DNA of 64,000 nt from an uncultured Roseibium sp. (GTDB lineage: Bacteria; Pseudomonadota; Alphaproteobacteria; Rhizobiales; Stappiaceae), in NCBI RefSeq assembly GCF_963675985.1, contig NZ_OY780958.1:930001-994000 (forward strand), in the 5' to 3' direction. Below the pieces are notes generated by a model that was not told the origin of the DNA, ran no database searches, and was given only the letters and a program-made list of their open reading frames with translations. Numbering within the stretch: the first letter of the stretch is position 1; each line of letters begins with the position of its first letter. The position numbers and the translations under genes are program-made. Positions 1-8,909 of the stretch are shown piece after piece.

Positions 1-830
1 ACCAGGCCGGCCCGATCGCCCACACGGTGCGCGACAGCGCCATTCTGCTGAAATCCATGGCTTCCGTGGACCCCAAGGACACCACGTCGGTAGAAATCGA
101 CGTGCCGGATTATGAAGCCGCCATCGGCAAGCCGGTGAAGGGCCTGAAGATCGGCATCCCGAAGGAATACCGGGTCGATGGCATGCCGGCGGAAGTCGAG
201 GAGCTGTGGCAGAAGGGCATTCAGTGGTTGAAGGACGCAGGCGCGGAGATCGTCGACATCTCTCTGCCGCACACCAAATACGCCCTGCCGGCCTATTACA
301 TCGTCGCGCCGGCTGAAGCTTCTTCCAACCTCGCCCGCTACGACGGTGTGCGCTATGGCCTGCGCGTGCCGGGCAACGACATCGTGGAGATGTATGAAAA
401 CACCCGCGCGGAAGGCTTTGGTGCGGAGGTGCAGCGGCGCATTCTGATCGGCACCTACGTGCTGTCGGCAGGTTACTATGATGCCTATTACCTGAAGGCG
501 CAGAAGGTGCGGACCCTGATCAAGCGCGACTTCGATCTGGCCTGGGAAAACGGCGTCGATGCCATCCTGACGCCGACCACCCCGGATGCCGCTTTTGCGC
601 CGGGCGAGATTACAGATCCGGTGACCATGTATCTGAACGACATCTTCACCGTGACCGTGAACATGGCCGGCCTGCCGGGCATCTCCGTCCCCGCCGGCCT
701 CAACAAGTCCGGCCTGCCGCTCGGCCTCCAGCTCATCGGCAAGCCCTTTGACGAGGGGACCCTGTTCCAGGTGGGCTCGGTGATCGAAGAGGCCGCCGGG
801 TCGTTCGAGGCGGAGACCTGGTGGAAGTAA
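1..830 (+). CDS. gatA: Asp/Glu-tRNA amidotransferase subunit A (C-terminal part)
   Basis: C-terminal part of GatA, the amidase subunit of GatCAB. It releases ammonia from glutamine, and GatB uses it to turn Glu-tRNA(Gln) or Asp-tRNA(Asn) into the correctly charged tRNA. The frame is open from base 3 and begins with the family stretch QAGPIAHTVRDSA. About 275 residues are visible, so roughly 200 N-terminal residues, including the Ser-cisSer-Lys catalytic centre, lie outside the window. The stretch NMAGLPGISVPAGL near residue 215 of the visible part is typical of the amidase signature family. gatB is not adjacent; it lies about 19.6 kb downstream on the same strand. Confidence 0.95.
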   Translation, partial: QAGPIAHTVRDSAILLKSMASVDPKDTTSVEIDVPDYEAAIGKPVKGLKIGIPKEYRVDGMPAEVEELWQKGIQWLKDAGAEIVDISLPHTKYALPAYYIVAPAEASSNLARYDGVRYGLRVPGNDIVEMYENTRAEGFGAEVQRRILIGTYVLSAGYYDAYYLKAQKVRTLIKRDFDLAWENGVDAILTPTTPDAAFAPGEITDPVTMYLNDIFTVTVNMAGLPGISVPAGLNKSGLPLGLQLIGKPFDEGTLFQVGSVIEEAAGSFEAETWWK

Positions 831-910
831 GCGGTTGCTCCCACGGACTGGCCCCTGGTGCTGTTGGGGTGTCCAGTCCTCCAGGCTGCATGCCGGCAAG
901 GGGCTGGAAA

Positions 911-928
911 GGACCACGGTCGTGGTCC
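911..928. terminator. GC hairpin downstream of gatA
   Basis: Perfect 8-bp inverted repeat, GGACCACG and CGTGGTCC, with a 2-base loop, 80 bases after the gatA stop. No T-tract follows, so it may be a Rho-assisted end or just a folded element. The rest of the 345-base gap to the next gene is mostly the dispersed palindrome described separately. Confidence 0.3.
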
Positions 929-939
929 ACCCACAGATC

Positions 940-1093
940 GTCACCCCGGACTTGATCCGGGGCCTAATCCACGGTTCCACAAATCCGGAGAGCGGGAATG
1001 GGCTGGAGGCGGGCAAAAGGTGCCATGCTTGAGCCCCTCCGCTCTGGTAACGAGTAGGCCCCGGATCTCCGCTTTCGCTCCGTCCGGGGTGAC
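940..1093. repeat. Dispersed nested palindromic repeat, copy 1
   Basis: Outer arms GTCACCCCGGA (940-950) and TCCGGGGTGAC (1083-1093) are exact reverse complements. Inner arms TCCGGGGCCTA (956-966) and TAGGCCCCGGA (1056-1066) are also exact. The same architecture recurs near 2.4, 8.6, 12.4 and 38.0 kb, always between genes. It could form a long hairpin in RNA. No coding content is seen. Confidence 0.8.
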
Positions 1094-1175
1094 GGCGGGA
1101 GATGAGGACCGGCTGTGCCCCTTAGCCTGAATGCCGAATGACGCAGGGCGCAACGACTGTCAGAAAGGCAAGTGA

Positions 1176-2276
1176 ATGACTGACGTTGAAACCATCGTCA
1201 TCGGGGCTGGCGCCGTCGGACTGGCGATTGCGCGGGCGCTGGCGGTTTCGGGTCGCGAGGTCATGGTGCTGGAACGGCACGGGCTGATCGGCGCGGAGAC
1301 GAGTTCGCGCAATTCCGAGGTCATTCATGCCGGGATTTATTACGCCAAGGACAGCCTGAAGGCGCGTTGCTGTGTGGACGGCAAGCAGCTGCTCTATGCG
1401 TTCTGTTCAAGCCATGGCGTCGCGCACCAGCGCACGGGCAAGCTTATCGTTGCCACCGATGCCGCGCAGGCGGGCGAGCTGGAGACCATCCGCCAGCGGG
1501 CGGCGGCGAACGGGGTTGACGATCTTGTGCGGCTGACGGCGGACGAAGCACGCGAGATGGAGCCGGAACTTGCCTGCGAAGGCGCGCTGCTGTCGCCCTC
1601 CACGGGCATCATCGACAGCCATGGCTACATGCTGGCGCTGCAGGGCGAGTTGGAAGCCCATGGCGGTCAGGTGGTGCTGAATACGGCGGTCGGGTCCATC
1701 GGCCGGATGCCAGACGGAGGCTTCTCCGTCACGATCGATGGCGAGGACGGTTACACCATCACCGCGAAGGAACTGATCGTCTCCGCCGGCCGCGGTTCGC
1801 CGGAGCTGATGACCGCCTTTCCGCAAGCTGATCCGCCGAAGGGCACTCTCGCCAAGGGCAGCTATTTCAAGCTCAACGGCAAGGCGCCATTCTCAAGGCT
1901 GATCTATCCGGTGCCGATGACGAAGACCGGCGCGCTCGGGGTGCATGTGACCCTCGACCTGCAGGGCCGGGTGCGGTTCGGTCCGGACATGGAATGGGTT
2001 ACAGAGATTGACTACCGGGTCGACCCGGCCCGGGCGGCGGTCTTCTACGACGCGATACGCCAGTATTGGCCTGCGCTGGAAGATGGGGCGCTGGAGGCCG
2101 ATTATGCAGGGATCCGGCCGAAGATCCACGGCCCTGGCGAACCCGCGCCGGATTTCCGAATCGACGGGCCGGAGGCGCATGGCATGGAAGGCCTGGTGGC
2201 GCTCTACGGCATCGAGTCGCCGGGGCTCACCTCTTCGCTGGCGATCGGGGAACTGGTGGCGGAGCGGCTGGGGTGA
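1176..2276 (+). CDS. FAD-dependent oxidoreductase, L-2-hydroxyglutarate oxidase type
   Basis: A 366-residue DAO-fold flavoenzyme. The N-terminus carries the dinucleotide-binding motif VIGAGAVGLAIARAL, followed by E-R-H, then SSRNSEVIHAGIYY, which is characteristic of L-2-hydroxyglutarate oxidase/dehydrogenase relatives. The C-terminal ADYAGIRPKI and GIESPGLTSSLAIGE also match that family. The likely reaction is oxidation of a 2-hydroxy acid to the 2-oxo acid with FAD; substrate identity is inferred from family only. It stands alone, flanked by dispersed palindromes on both sides, so it is probably monocistronic. A glycine-oxidase-type specificity is the main alternative. Confidence 0.8.
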   Translation: MTDVETIVIGAGAVGLAIARALAVSGREVMVLERHGLIGAETSSRNSEVIHAGIYYAKDSLKARCCVDGKQLLYAFCSSHGVAHQRTGKLIVATDAAQAGELETIRQRAAANGVDDLVRLTADEAREMEPELACEGALLSPSTGIIDSHGYMLALQGELEAHGGQVVLNTAVGSIGRMPDGGFSVTIDGEDGYTITAKELIVSAGRGSPELMTAFPQADPPKGTLAKGSYFKLNGKAPFSRLIYPVPMTKTGALGVHVTLDLQGRVRFGPDMEWVTEIDYRVDPARAAVFYDAIRQYWPALEDGALEADYAGIRPKIHGPGEPAPDFRIDGPEAHGMEGLVALYGIESPGLTSSLAIGELVAERLG

Positions 2277-2305
2277 GGGTTGGGGTAGGATATTTTGTCC
2301 GGATT

Positions 2306-2463
2306 TGCGGCGAGGTGGATTGGACCCCCGATCAAGTCGGGGGTGACGGTCTCAGGGAGTGGTAAAGTCCTGCCTCATATCGTGCTTTGTCGAAGAAAAT
2401 GTGAGGAGTGCACTGCATGACTGCTCAGTCGGAGGTCATCCCCGACTTGATCGGGGATCCAAT
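2306..2463. repeat. Dispersed palindromic repeat, copy 2
   Basis: Two 29-base inverted arms, 2319-2347 and 2435-2463, that match at about 27 of 29 positions; the core is CCCCGA-CTTGA-TCGGGG. The left arm with its flank (2306-2349) is identical over 44 bases to 8665-8708. The right arm ends 17 bases before the start of the broken GIY-YIG gene. Confidence 0.8.
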
Positions 2464-2480
2464 GGCCCTCACCATTCGGT

Positions 2481-2768
2481 ATGGCATTTTTTGTTTAAAT
2501 TCTGGCGAGCCGTAAACATGGAACGCTTTACACAGGCGTGACCAACGACCTGGCGAGACGGGTTCACGAGCATCGGGAAAAGGCGGAAAGCGGCTTTACC
2601 CGCCGTTATGACGTGACCCGGTTGGTTTATTACGAAACCTCCGAGACGGCTCTTGAAGCCATTGCAAGAGAGAAGCGGTTGAAACGTTGGCCGCGGGAAT
2701 GGAATATTCAGGCCATCGAGGCGGTCAATCCCGAGTGGCTCGATCTTTACGAGGATCTGAACCGATAG
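2481..2768 (+). pseudogene. GIY-YIG domain nuclease of the UPF0213 type, broken by a nonsense codon
   Basis: Reading from ATG 2481 gives MAFFV, then TAA at 2496-2498, then in the same frame ILASRKHGTLYTGVTNDLARR and onward to the TAG at 2766. The intact family begins with V-Y-I-L-x-S and L-Y-T-G-V-T-N-D, so the stop sits exactly on the first Tyr of the GIY motif (TAT or TAC changed to TAA). The remaining 90 codons stay open and carry the conserved Arg of RRVHEHR and the EKRLKRWPREWN segment. A GTG at 2538 could start a 76-residue product, but that would lack the GIY strand. Either a genuine nonsense mutation or a sequencing error. Confidence 0.8.
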
Positions 2769-2959
2769 GTGCCTCCCGCCACAATTCCGCCGCGATGAGC
2801 GAGGCCCTCTGATGCGCCGCACAATGAAAACGGGCGGTTTCCGTACCTTTCGCCGCCACGGGATCGGCGCACTGTCTTCTTAATGTTGCCGCATAGCTTG
2901 CCTTTTATTGCAGAAGTAGTATTGCACTGCACCGTCTCTGCAAGCGTGGGGTCTTATAA

Positions 2960-4525
2960 GTGATTGATAGACGGACGTTTCTTCTCAATGCGTCTCTTGG
3001 ATTGGGCTGCACATGCAGCCTGCCTGTAACCTTTGTTTCCGCGGCCGGTGCCGCCAGTGAGGCAGAGGATTTTTCCTTCGAAAGCCTGAAAGCGAAGATG
3101 CGGGAAAAGGCGAAAACGCCTTATCAGGAACCCGCAGGCGAGCTGCCGGAAAAACTGACGAACCTGACCTACGACCAGCACCGGGCGATCCGCTTTCGTC
3201 CCGATCATGCTCTATGGAAGGATGGCGGGTCGAATTTCGAATTGCAGGCGTTTCATCCCGGCTGGCTGTTCAAACATCCGGTCGATTTGCACGAGGTGAT
3301 CGGCGAGCGGTCCTGGCCGCTGCATTTCACCGGTGCCGACTTCGAATACCGGGAGCCCCTCAAGTCAGAGGAATTCAACGCTCTGGAACTGCCCGGCATT
3401 GCCGGGTTCCGTCTGCATTATCCCCTGAACCGGCCCGACTACCGCGACGAGCTGATCACCTTCCTCGGCGCGAGCTATTTCCGTGCATTGGGCAAGGATA
3501 ATCTCTATGGCCTGTCCGCCAGGGGCCTTGCGGTCGATACCGCTGCGGGGCGCGAGGAGGAGTTTCCGAACTTCACCCGGTTCTATCTGGAGCGGCCGGT
3601 GCCGGGGCAGAACCGGATGAAGATCTGGGCGGAGCTGGAAAGCCCGCGGGTGACCGGCGCCTATGCCTTCACCATCACGCCCGGCATCAACACGGAAGTG
3701 GATGTGGACGCCAACATCTACCTGCGCGGCGACGTGGAGCGGCTTGGGATCGCGCCGCTGACCTCCATGTATCTTTACGGTGAGAACGACCGCATGGGTT
3801 TCGACGATTACCGGCCGGAAGTGCATGACAGCGACGGGCTTCTCACCCTGCGCAAGGACGGCGAGCGCCTGTGGCGGCCGTTGCGCAACCCGAACCAACT
3901 GGCTCTGTCCTTCTTCGGCGAGGACAGCCCGAAAGGCTTCGGCCTGATCCAGAGGGACAGGCATTTCGAAAGCTACCAGGACACGGAAGCCCATTACGAG
4001 AAGCGGCCATCGCTCTGGATCGAGCCGATCGGAGACTGGGGCAAGGGTCAGATCATGCTGGCGGAGATCCCCTCCGACAAGGAGATCCACGACAACATCG
4101 TTGCCTTCTGGGTCCCGGAGGAAAAGGCGGAAGCTGGCTCCGAGAAACGGTTCCGCTACCGGATGCACTGGGGCGGCCAGCCGGAGCCGGGGTCGGGGCT
4201 TGCCCAGGTGCGCACCACGCGCACCGGCCAGGGCGGGACCGCGGCCTCCGAACCCGATCCGCGCAAGCGCAAGTTCGCCGTCGAGTTCGCCGGCGGGCCG
4301 CTCGCCAAGCTGGGCAGCGAGGCCAAGCTGGAGGCTGACCTCAAGGTGAACAATGCCACCTTGATGGCGCATCAGCTTGCAACGCTGGAGAGCGGCGTCT
4401 GGCGGCAGATCTTCGACGTCAAACAAGACGACAGCGGCAAACCGGTGGAACTGGCGCTGACGTTGAAACACGAGGGAAAGGCCGTAACGGAAACCTGGCT
4501 GTACCAGTGGGCCCGGACGGTCTGA
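2960..4525 (+). CDS. opgG: Periplasmic glucan biosynthesis protein OpgG/OpgD
   Basis: A 521-residue member of the MdoG family, which builds or trims the branches of osmoregulated periplasmic beta-glucans. The N-terminus MIDRRTFLLNASLGLG has a twin-arginine motif followed by a hydrophobic stretch and an Ala-rich cleavage region, so export by Tat is likely; this resembles OpgD more than the Sec-exported OpgG. The body starts with FSFESLKAKMREKAKTPYQ and carries the family block RALGKDNLYGLSARGLAVDT. Length fits the family (about 510-550). It lies upstream of opgH with one small gene between, and the three probably form one operon. Start chosen at the ATG-like codon giving the complete signal peptide. 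Confidence 0.9.
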   Translation: MIDRRTFLLNASLGLGCTCSLPVTFVSAAGAASEAEDFSFESLKAKMREKAKTPYQEPAGELPEKLTNLTYDQHRAIRFRPDHALWKDGGSNFELQAFHPGWLFKHPVDLHEVIGERSWPLHFTGADFEYREPLKSEEFNALELPGIAGFRLHYPLNRPDYRDELITFLGASYFRALGKDNLYGLSARGLAVDTAAGREEEFPNFTRFYLERPVPGQNRMKIWAELESPRVTGAYAFTITPGINTEVDVDANIYLRGDVERLGIAPLTSMYLYGENDRMGFDDYRPEVHDSDGLLTLRKDGERLWRPLRNPNQLALSFFGEDSPKGFGLIQRDRHFESYQDTEAHYEKRPSLWIEPIGDWGKGQIMLAEIPSDKEIHDNIVAFWVPEEKAEAGSEKRFRYRMHWGGQPEPGSGLAQVRTTRTGQGGTAASEPDPRKRKFAVEFAGGPLAKLGSEAKLEADLKVNNATLMAHQLATLESGVWRQIFDVKQDDSGKPVELALTLKHEGKAVTETWLYQWARTV

Positions 4526-4595
4526 ACCGGCAAGGAATGTAAGCGAAAATGGAACTTTCGTATCCGGCATGCGTTCTGGCAGGGGAGCTAGCGAT

Positions 4596-4913
4596 ATGAC
4601 CGAAACCGAACTGAAACTCGATGACATCCGCAATCGGCTGGACCGGCCGGACCTGAGCGACGACGAACTGGTTGTCTGTCTCGGGGAGGCGGCCGCCCGG
4701 CTCGGCCTGACCGCCAGCGCAGAGGACCTGTTGGCCCGGCCGGCGGCAGATGCGGACTTGCGTCTCGCGGTTGCCTGCCTGGCGCTGCCCCAACCGCACC
4801 ATCCGATGGCTATGCCCGAACATGATCTGGTGCCGGAAAAGTCCAGCCGTGCCGCATTCGCCTTTTGGAAGAAGCGCCCGGCCTTGCTGCCGCTGCCCTT
4901 GAGAAAACGCTGA
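4596..4913 (+). CDS. Small protein of unknown function between opgG and opgH
   Basis: 105 residues from ATG 4596, preceded by AGGGGAG at 4581-4587, which decides this start over the in-frame ATG at 4569. The stop overlaps the opgH initiation region (one base between TGA and ATG 4915), so translation is probably coupled. The sequence is acidic and Leu/Ala-rich in the first two thirds (DDIRNRLDRPDLSDDELVV) and basic at the end (PLPLRKR), with no membrane segment and no signal peptide. I do not recognise the family. Position alone suggests a role in glucan synthesis, for example as a cytoplasmic partner or regulator of OpgH; that is inference. Confidence 0.75.
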   Translation: MTETELKLDDIRNRLDRPDLSDDELVVCLGEAAARLGLTASAEDLLARPAADADLRLAVACLALPQPHHPMAMPEHDLVPEKSSRAAFAFWKKRPALLPLPLRKR

Positions 4914-4914
4914 C

Positions 4915-6735
4915 ATGTCCGGATCACCGGCCCGGAACACGGCTCTGAAAGGCGCATGGAACCGGATGGACCGGCAGGCCGTCCCCGTCCGGAGGGTCGG
5001 GGCGTTCCTGCTGGCCGCGGCGCTTACGGTTGGTGCGGCTTCCATGTTCGGCACCGTCGCCCAGGCAGACGGTTTCGACTGGGTCGACGTGATCCGGATC
5101 TTGCTGATCGCCGTTTCCGGTTTCTGGCTCGCCTGGGGGGCGTGTACGGCGATCCTGGGGGTTCTTTTCGATCCCCCCGCTGTTCCCCGAAACGCAGAAG
5201 GCCCATGGTCGAAAACTGCGATACTGATCCCGGTCTACAACGAAAACACCGCGGCCGTATTTGCCCGTATCGAGGCGATGTATCGCTCGCTGGAGCGGAC
5301 CGGCACCCTGCACCTGTTCGATTTCCATGTGCTGTCGGACACGACCAACCCGACGATTGCCGAGGCCGAAGGGGCCGCCTGGCAGCGGTCGCTCGTCCGG
5401 CTGCAGGCCGGCGGACGGCTTTACTATCGTCACCGGGAGAAGAACACCGGCCGCAAAGCCGGTAATATCGCCGACTTCGTGCGGACCTCCGGCGGCGCCT
5501 ATGATTTCATGCTGGTGCTCGACGCGGACAGCCTGATGGACGGCGAAACGGTGGTGGAGATGGTCCGCCGGATGGAGGCCGCGCCCACGCTGGGCCTGCT
5601 GCAGACCCTGCCGCAGATGATCGGGCTCACCAGCCTGTTCGGCCGCATGCTGCAGTTTTCCGCCGGCTTCTTCTCGCCGATCTTCACCCGGGGCGTGGCT
5701 GCGCTCCAGGGGGCGGAAGGCCCGTTCTGGGGGCATAATGCACTGATCCGAGTGCGTGCCTTCGCCCAGTCCTGCGGCATGGCGGCACTGGAGGGCAAGC
5801 CGCCCTTCGGTGGGCACATCCTCAGCCACGACACCGTCGAGGCAGCACTCCTTGCCCGCGATGGCTGGCAGGTGCGGGTCGATCCGGACCTGCAGGGCTC
5901 GTTCGAGGAGGGGCCTGCAAACCTGATCGACTATGCCAAGCGCGACCGGCGCTGGTGCCAGGGCAACCTGCAGCATACGCGGGTGCTCGGCGCGCCGCGA
6001 CTGAAGGCCTGGAGCCGGATCGCCATTGTCCAGGGGCTGTTTGCCTATCTGTCCTCGCCGGTGTGGCTCCTGTTCCTGATCGCGAGCTTGGCAGCACCGT
6101 TGTTTGCGCCCAAGCCGGTTTATTTCGACGGTCGGTCGCTGTTTCCCGTCTTCCCCCATCCGGAAACGACGGTGGCGCTGGCGCTGCTCTTCGGTGTCGG
6201 CACGCTCCTGATCTTGCCCAAAGCCATGCTGCTACTCCGCGCGCTTCTCAACGGCGATGCCCGTCGCTACGGAGGCAAATTCCGTCTGGTTGCCAGCGTC
6301 GTGCTGGAACTGCTGATGACCTCGGTGCTTGCACCCGTCCACATGATGTTCCAGAGCCGGTCCGTGTTCCAGGTGCTCACGGGCGGCGATTCCGGCTGGC
6401 CCGCCGCCGAGCGCGACGACGGCTCGCTGCCCTTCATTGCCTGCCTCAAGGCCACGTGGTGGATGGCCCTCGCAGGCGCTGCCGCACTGGTCTTTGCCTG
6501 GGAACTGACCCCGGACCTGTTCTGGTGGCTTGCGCCCGTCTCCGTGCCGCTCGTGCTGGCACCGGTGCTGCTCTACGTCACAGCACTGCCGGCAATTGGC
6601 CGGCTGAGCCGCAAGGCCGGACTGCTGCTGACGCCTTACGAGGTGGAGCGGGTGCGTTTGATCCGGGACATGCGGGTGGCGCTGGATCAGGGACGAGAAG
6701 CTGGACCGCAGCCCCGGTCCGTAGCTGCGGCCTGA
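4915..6735 (+). CDS. opgH: Glucans biosynthesis glucosyltransferase OpgH
   Basis: A 606-residue inner-membrane family 2 glycosyltransferase that polymerises UDP-glucose into the beta-glucan backbone and passes it to the periplasm. Two N-terminal membrane helices (about residues 26-45 and 55-80) precede the catalytic domain with ILIPVYNE, the DADSLM metal-binding motif near residue 203 and the product-binding RRWCQGNLQH motif near residue 345. Several membrane helices follow, around 365-390, 420-440, 455-475 and 515-560. E. coli OpgH is longer (about 850 residues) with a bigger N-terminal extension; shorter forms are usual in alphaproteobacteria. Last gene of the opg locus. Confidence 0.93.
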   Translation: MSGSPARNTALKGAWNRMDRQAVPVRRVGAFLLAAALTVGAASMFGTVAQADGFDWVDVIRILLIAVSGFWLAWGACTAILGVLFDPPAVPRNAEGPWSKTAILIPVYNENTAAVFARIEAMYRSLERTGTLHLFDFHVLSDTTNPTIAEAEGAAWQRSLVRLQAGGRLYYRHREKNTGRKAGNIADFVRTSGGAYDFMLVLDADSLMDGETVVEMVRRMEAAPTLGLLQTLPQMIGLTSLFGRMLQFSAGFFSPIFTRGVAALQGAEGPFWGHNALIRVRAFAQSCGMAALEGKPPFGGHILSHDTVEAALLARDGWQVRVDPDLQGSFEEGPANLIDYAKRDRRWCQGNLQHTRVLGAPRLKAWSRIAIVQGLFAYLSSPVWLLFLIASLAAPLFAPKPVYFDGRSLFPVFPHPETTVALALLFGVGTLLILPKAMLLLRALLNGDARRYGGKFRLVASVVLELLMTSVLAPVHMMFQSRSVFQVLTGGDSGWPAAERDDGSLPFIACLKATWWMALAGAAALVFAWELTPDLFWWLAPVSVPLVLAPVLLYVTALPAIGRLSRKAGLLLTPYEVERVRLIRDMRVALDQGREAGPQPRSVAAA

Positions 6736-6910
6736 TTAAAATCCGGGCAGGCGGCTGAATAGTGCGTCTTGTTCCGGAGGCGGCGCTGTGCAGGAATGAT
6801 CGTTCAGGGCCGGAGCCCTCCTGCGTTCGGCCCGCTGGAATCGCGACGAAGCGTGCTGAAGGCGCTTTGTTGGTCAAGTCACTCCATTTCAGGCGAAGGA
6901 CCGCGCGCCT

Positions 6911-7720
6911 ATGCTGATAAGATACGGCTACGACATCACGCTTGCCTGTGCCGAGCCCACCGCCATGGTGAGCCTGCTGGAAGTGCATGAAGACCGAAAG
7001 GCGGACCTCCGTGCGCCTGAAAACCTGTATTTCACGCCGGACATCGCAAGCACGACCTACCACGATATTTACGGCAATCGCTGCCGGCGCTTCGTGGCCC
7101 CGGCCGGTGAATTAAGGCTGTGGGGCGATGCGACCATCGAGGACGACGAAACCTTGGATCCGGAGGTCTGGGACGCGCCGGAAATACCCGTGCAGAACCT
7201 GCCGGACGATTGCCTGGTTTATTTGCTTGGCAGCCGCTATTGCGAAACCGACCGGTTAAGCCAGTTCGCCTGGGATCGGTTCGGGAACCTGGCGCCGGGT
7301 TGGAGCCGCGTCCAGGCGATCTGCGACTTTGTCCATGACCACATCCGGTTCGACTACATGCAGGCGCGGGCGACCCGCAGCGCTTTCGAGGCCTTGAACG
7401 AAGGCGTCGGCGTCTGCCGCGACTTTGCCCATCTGGCGGTGGCACTGTGCCGCTGCCTGAACATTCCGGCCCGCTACGTCAACGGCCATCTCGGCGACAT
7501 CGGCGTGCCCGTTGCCGATCCGATGGACTTCTCCGCCTGGATTGAGGTCTATCTCGGCGGCCGCTGGTACACGTTTGATCCGCGCAACAACATGCCGCGC
7601 ATCGGCCGCATCGTCATCTCCCGCGGCCGGGACGCCGCGGACATCCCCCTCATCAATTCCTTCGGTCCGCACGTTCTGAATTCGTTCCGGGTGTGGACTT
7701 ATGAGGTTTCGGAGGCTTGA
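6911..7720 (+). CDS. Transglutaminase-like cysteine protease family protein
   Basis: 269 residues. The N-terminal half is the beta-rich domain that precedes bacterial transglutaminase-like cores; the core follows from about residue 135. The nucleophile is C169 in GVGVCRDFAHLAV and the Asp is D223 in YTFDPRN. Where most relatives have His in (D/F)HAW, this protein reads DFSAW, with Ser at 208, so the classical Cys-His-Asp triad is incomplete. The downstream block MPRIGRIVISRGRDAADI matches one subfamily of these proteins. No signal peptide is obvious. The gene follows opgH by 175 bases, and a functional link is not evident. It may be a peptidase variant or a non-catalytic protein. Confidence 0.82.
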   Translation: MLIRYGYDITLACAEPTAMVSLLEVHEDRKADLRAPENLYFTPDIASTTYHDIYGNRCRRFVAPAGELRLWGDATIEDDETLDPEVWDAPEIPVQNLPDDCLVYLLGSRYCETDRLSQFAWDRFGNLAPGWSRVQAICDFVHDHIRFDYMQARATRSAFEALNEGVGVCRDFAHLAVALCRCLNIPARYVNGHLGDIGVPVADPMDFSAWIEVYLGGRWYTFDPRNNMPRIGRIVISRGRDAADIPLINSFGPHVLNSFRVWTYEVSEA

Positions 7721-8087
7721 ACGCTGGAGGACTTTCCATAGGCTGCACCAGACTTCGGTTGGCTCTTGTTGGCGTTTGGGCTGACGCTGACGCCTTAAGA
7801 GTTGAAGCAGTTGCAGGTGGAGGGATGCGGTAGCTGAGCTGCATTTAATCAACCATAAATTTTATTATCAATGAAATCTCTAATGGGTGGAATTCGACCA
7901 ATATCGCAATGCCGGCAATTTTTTGATCATTTGGCCAAATGAATTCGATTTACTATCGGCTGTGTATCCCTCTGCTCTGCAAATGAGTCAGCCCTAGATC
8001 CGGTCAGAGGTGGGAACGGTTCGAAGCTTCTTCCCCTCAAGCTCCCCTCCCGCCGCCGGGTTTCCCCGGCAGCGGTCGTTTTCCCGA
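7721..8087. other. Intergenic stretch with an AT-rich patch
   Basis: No gene seen in 367 bases. Bases 7848-7960 are clearly AT-richer than the surroundings. A hairpin at 8050-8075 (CCGCCGCCGGG and CCCGGCAGCGG, one mismatch, loop TTTC) lies just beyond the 3' end of the opposing yjhX gene and is followed on the + strand by TCGTTTTC, so it may end transcription coming from the left. Confidence 0.5.
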
Positions 8088-8345
8088 TCACCGGTTGTCG
8101 AGCTGCGCGCGAACGCGCAGGAGGCCCAAGCGGGTGATTAGGTAGGGGCCTCCGGACTTGGAGGCGATGTAGCGGCGGCGTTTGAGTTTTTTAAACAGCG
8201 CCAGCGGGCAGCCAGACCAGGCCCATCCGTCGCGGGTGATGGTCCGGGTGTCGGTGATGCGGCCATGGTCGTCCTTTTCCACGACAATGCGGCCGCCTTG
8301 AGCGAGCAGGTGCAGGACCCGTTGCTCAGGTTTTGAGATGTCCAT
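8088..8345 (-). CDS. yjhX: YjhX family protein (UPF0386), putative toxin
   Basis: An 85-residue protein, the same length as E. coli YjhX and co-linear with it along the whole sequence: MDISKPEQRVLHLLAQGGRI at the start, LALFKKLKRRRYI in the middle and LLRVRAQLDNR at the end. YjhX has been proposed as the toxin of a YjhX/YjhQ pair, with YjhQ an acetyltransferase antitoxin; no yjhQ-like gene is adjacent here. The fold looks like a small winged helix. It is transcribed alone and towards the transglutaminase-like gene. The family assignment is firm; toxicity in this organism is not shown by the sequence. Confidence 0.88.
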   Translation of the reverse strand: MDISKPEQRVLHLLAQGGRIVVEKDDHGRITDTRTITRDGWAWSGCPLALFKKLKRRRYIASKSGGPYLITRLGLLRVRAQLDNR

Positions 8346-8563
8346 TGATTTTCAAGTCTTCATGTCATGCGCGCGTAGGCGCACCTCAGCGATCACGCAC
8401 CGCAGCCAGTCGCTTGCGGCGGTGTTGTTCACTGATGCCCGGTCGGGGTGACCGGGCCTTAACGGGCCTCTCGGCGTCCGTACATGAAGTCTCCATCAGA
8501 ATGTTCGGTGCTGACTTAGGAGGTGCGTGCGGGGAGTGCAAGGGGGATGCAGGTATTGAGGCG

Positions 8564-8708
8564 GTCATCCCCGACTTGATCGGGAATCCAATCGCTTCCA
8601 GAGCGGATTTTGTTTTGGCTCAGCGCCAGCCGCGCAGATCGACCCTTTTCCAGCTTTCCCGGAATGCGGCGAGGTGGATTGGACCCCCGATCAAGTCGGG
8701 GGTGACGG
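8564..8708. repeat. Dispersed palindromic repeat, copy 3
   Basis: Inverted 29-base arms at 8564-8592 and 8678-8706, nearly identical to copy 2; the right arm with flank (8665-8708) is the 44-base block shared exactly with 2306-2349. It fills the middle of the 564-base gap between yjhX and the P-type ATPase gene; I see no gene in that gap. Confidence 0.8.
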
Positions 8709-8909
8709 CAGAAAGATGGGGCGAGCCCGGGTACATCCGAAAGCGCATATGAGGATCAAGACGCCTTGATCGGTGAAATTGGCGGTAGGAGTTTCTCACC
8801 CCCTGCGGCACTGCGGCGCTGGTCTTAATCTGGTTTTAGGACGTGTTGTTCGTTATAAAATTCAAGCGGATGACGATTTGCATGATGCAACTGATTCCCG
8901 GAGACTGGC

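Noticed and set aside
835..1153. Short open frames between gatA and the FAD oxidoreductase
   Set aside because: They are made of the palindromic repeat and have no ribosome site.
3365..4957. 530-codon open frame on the minus strand
   Set aside because: It is antisense to opgG, has no family features and arises from high GC codon structure.
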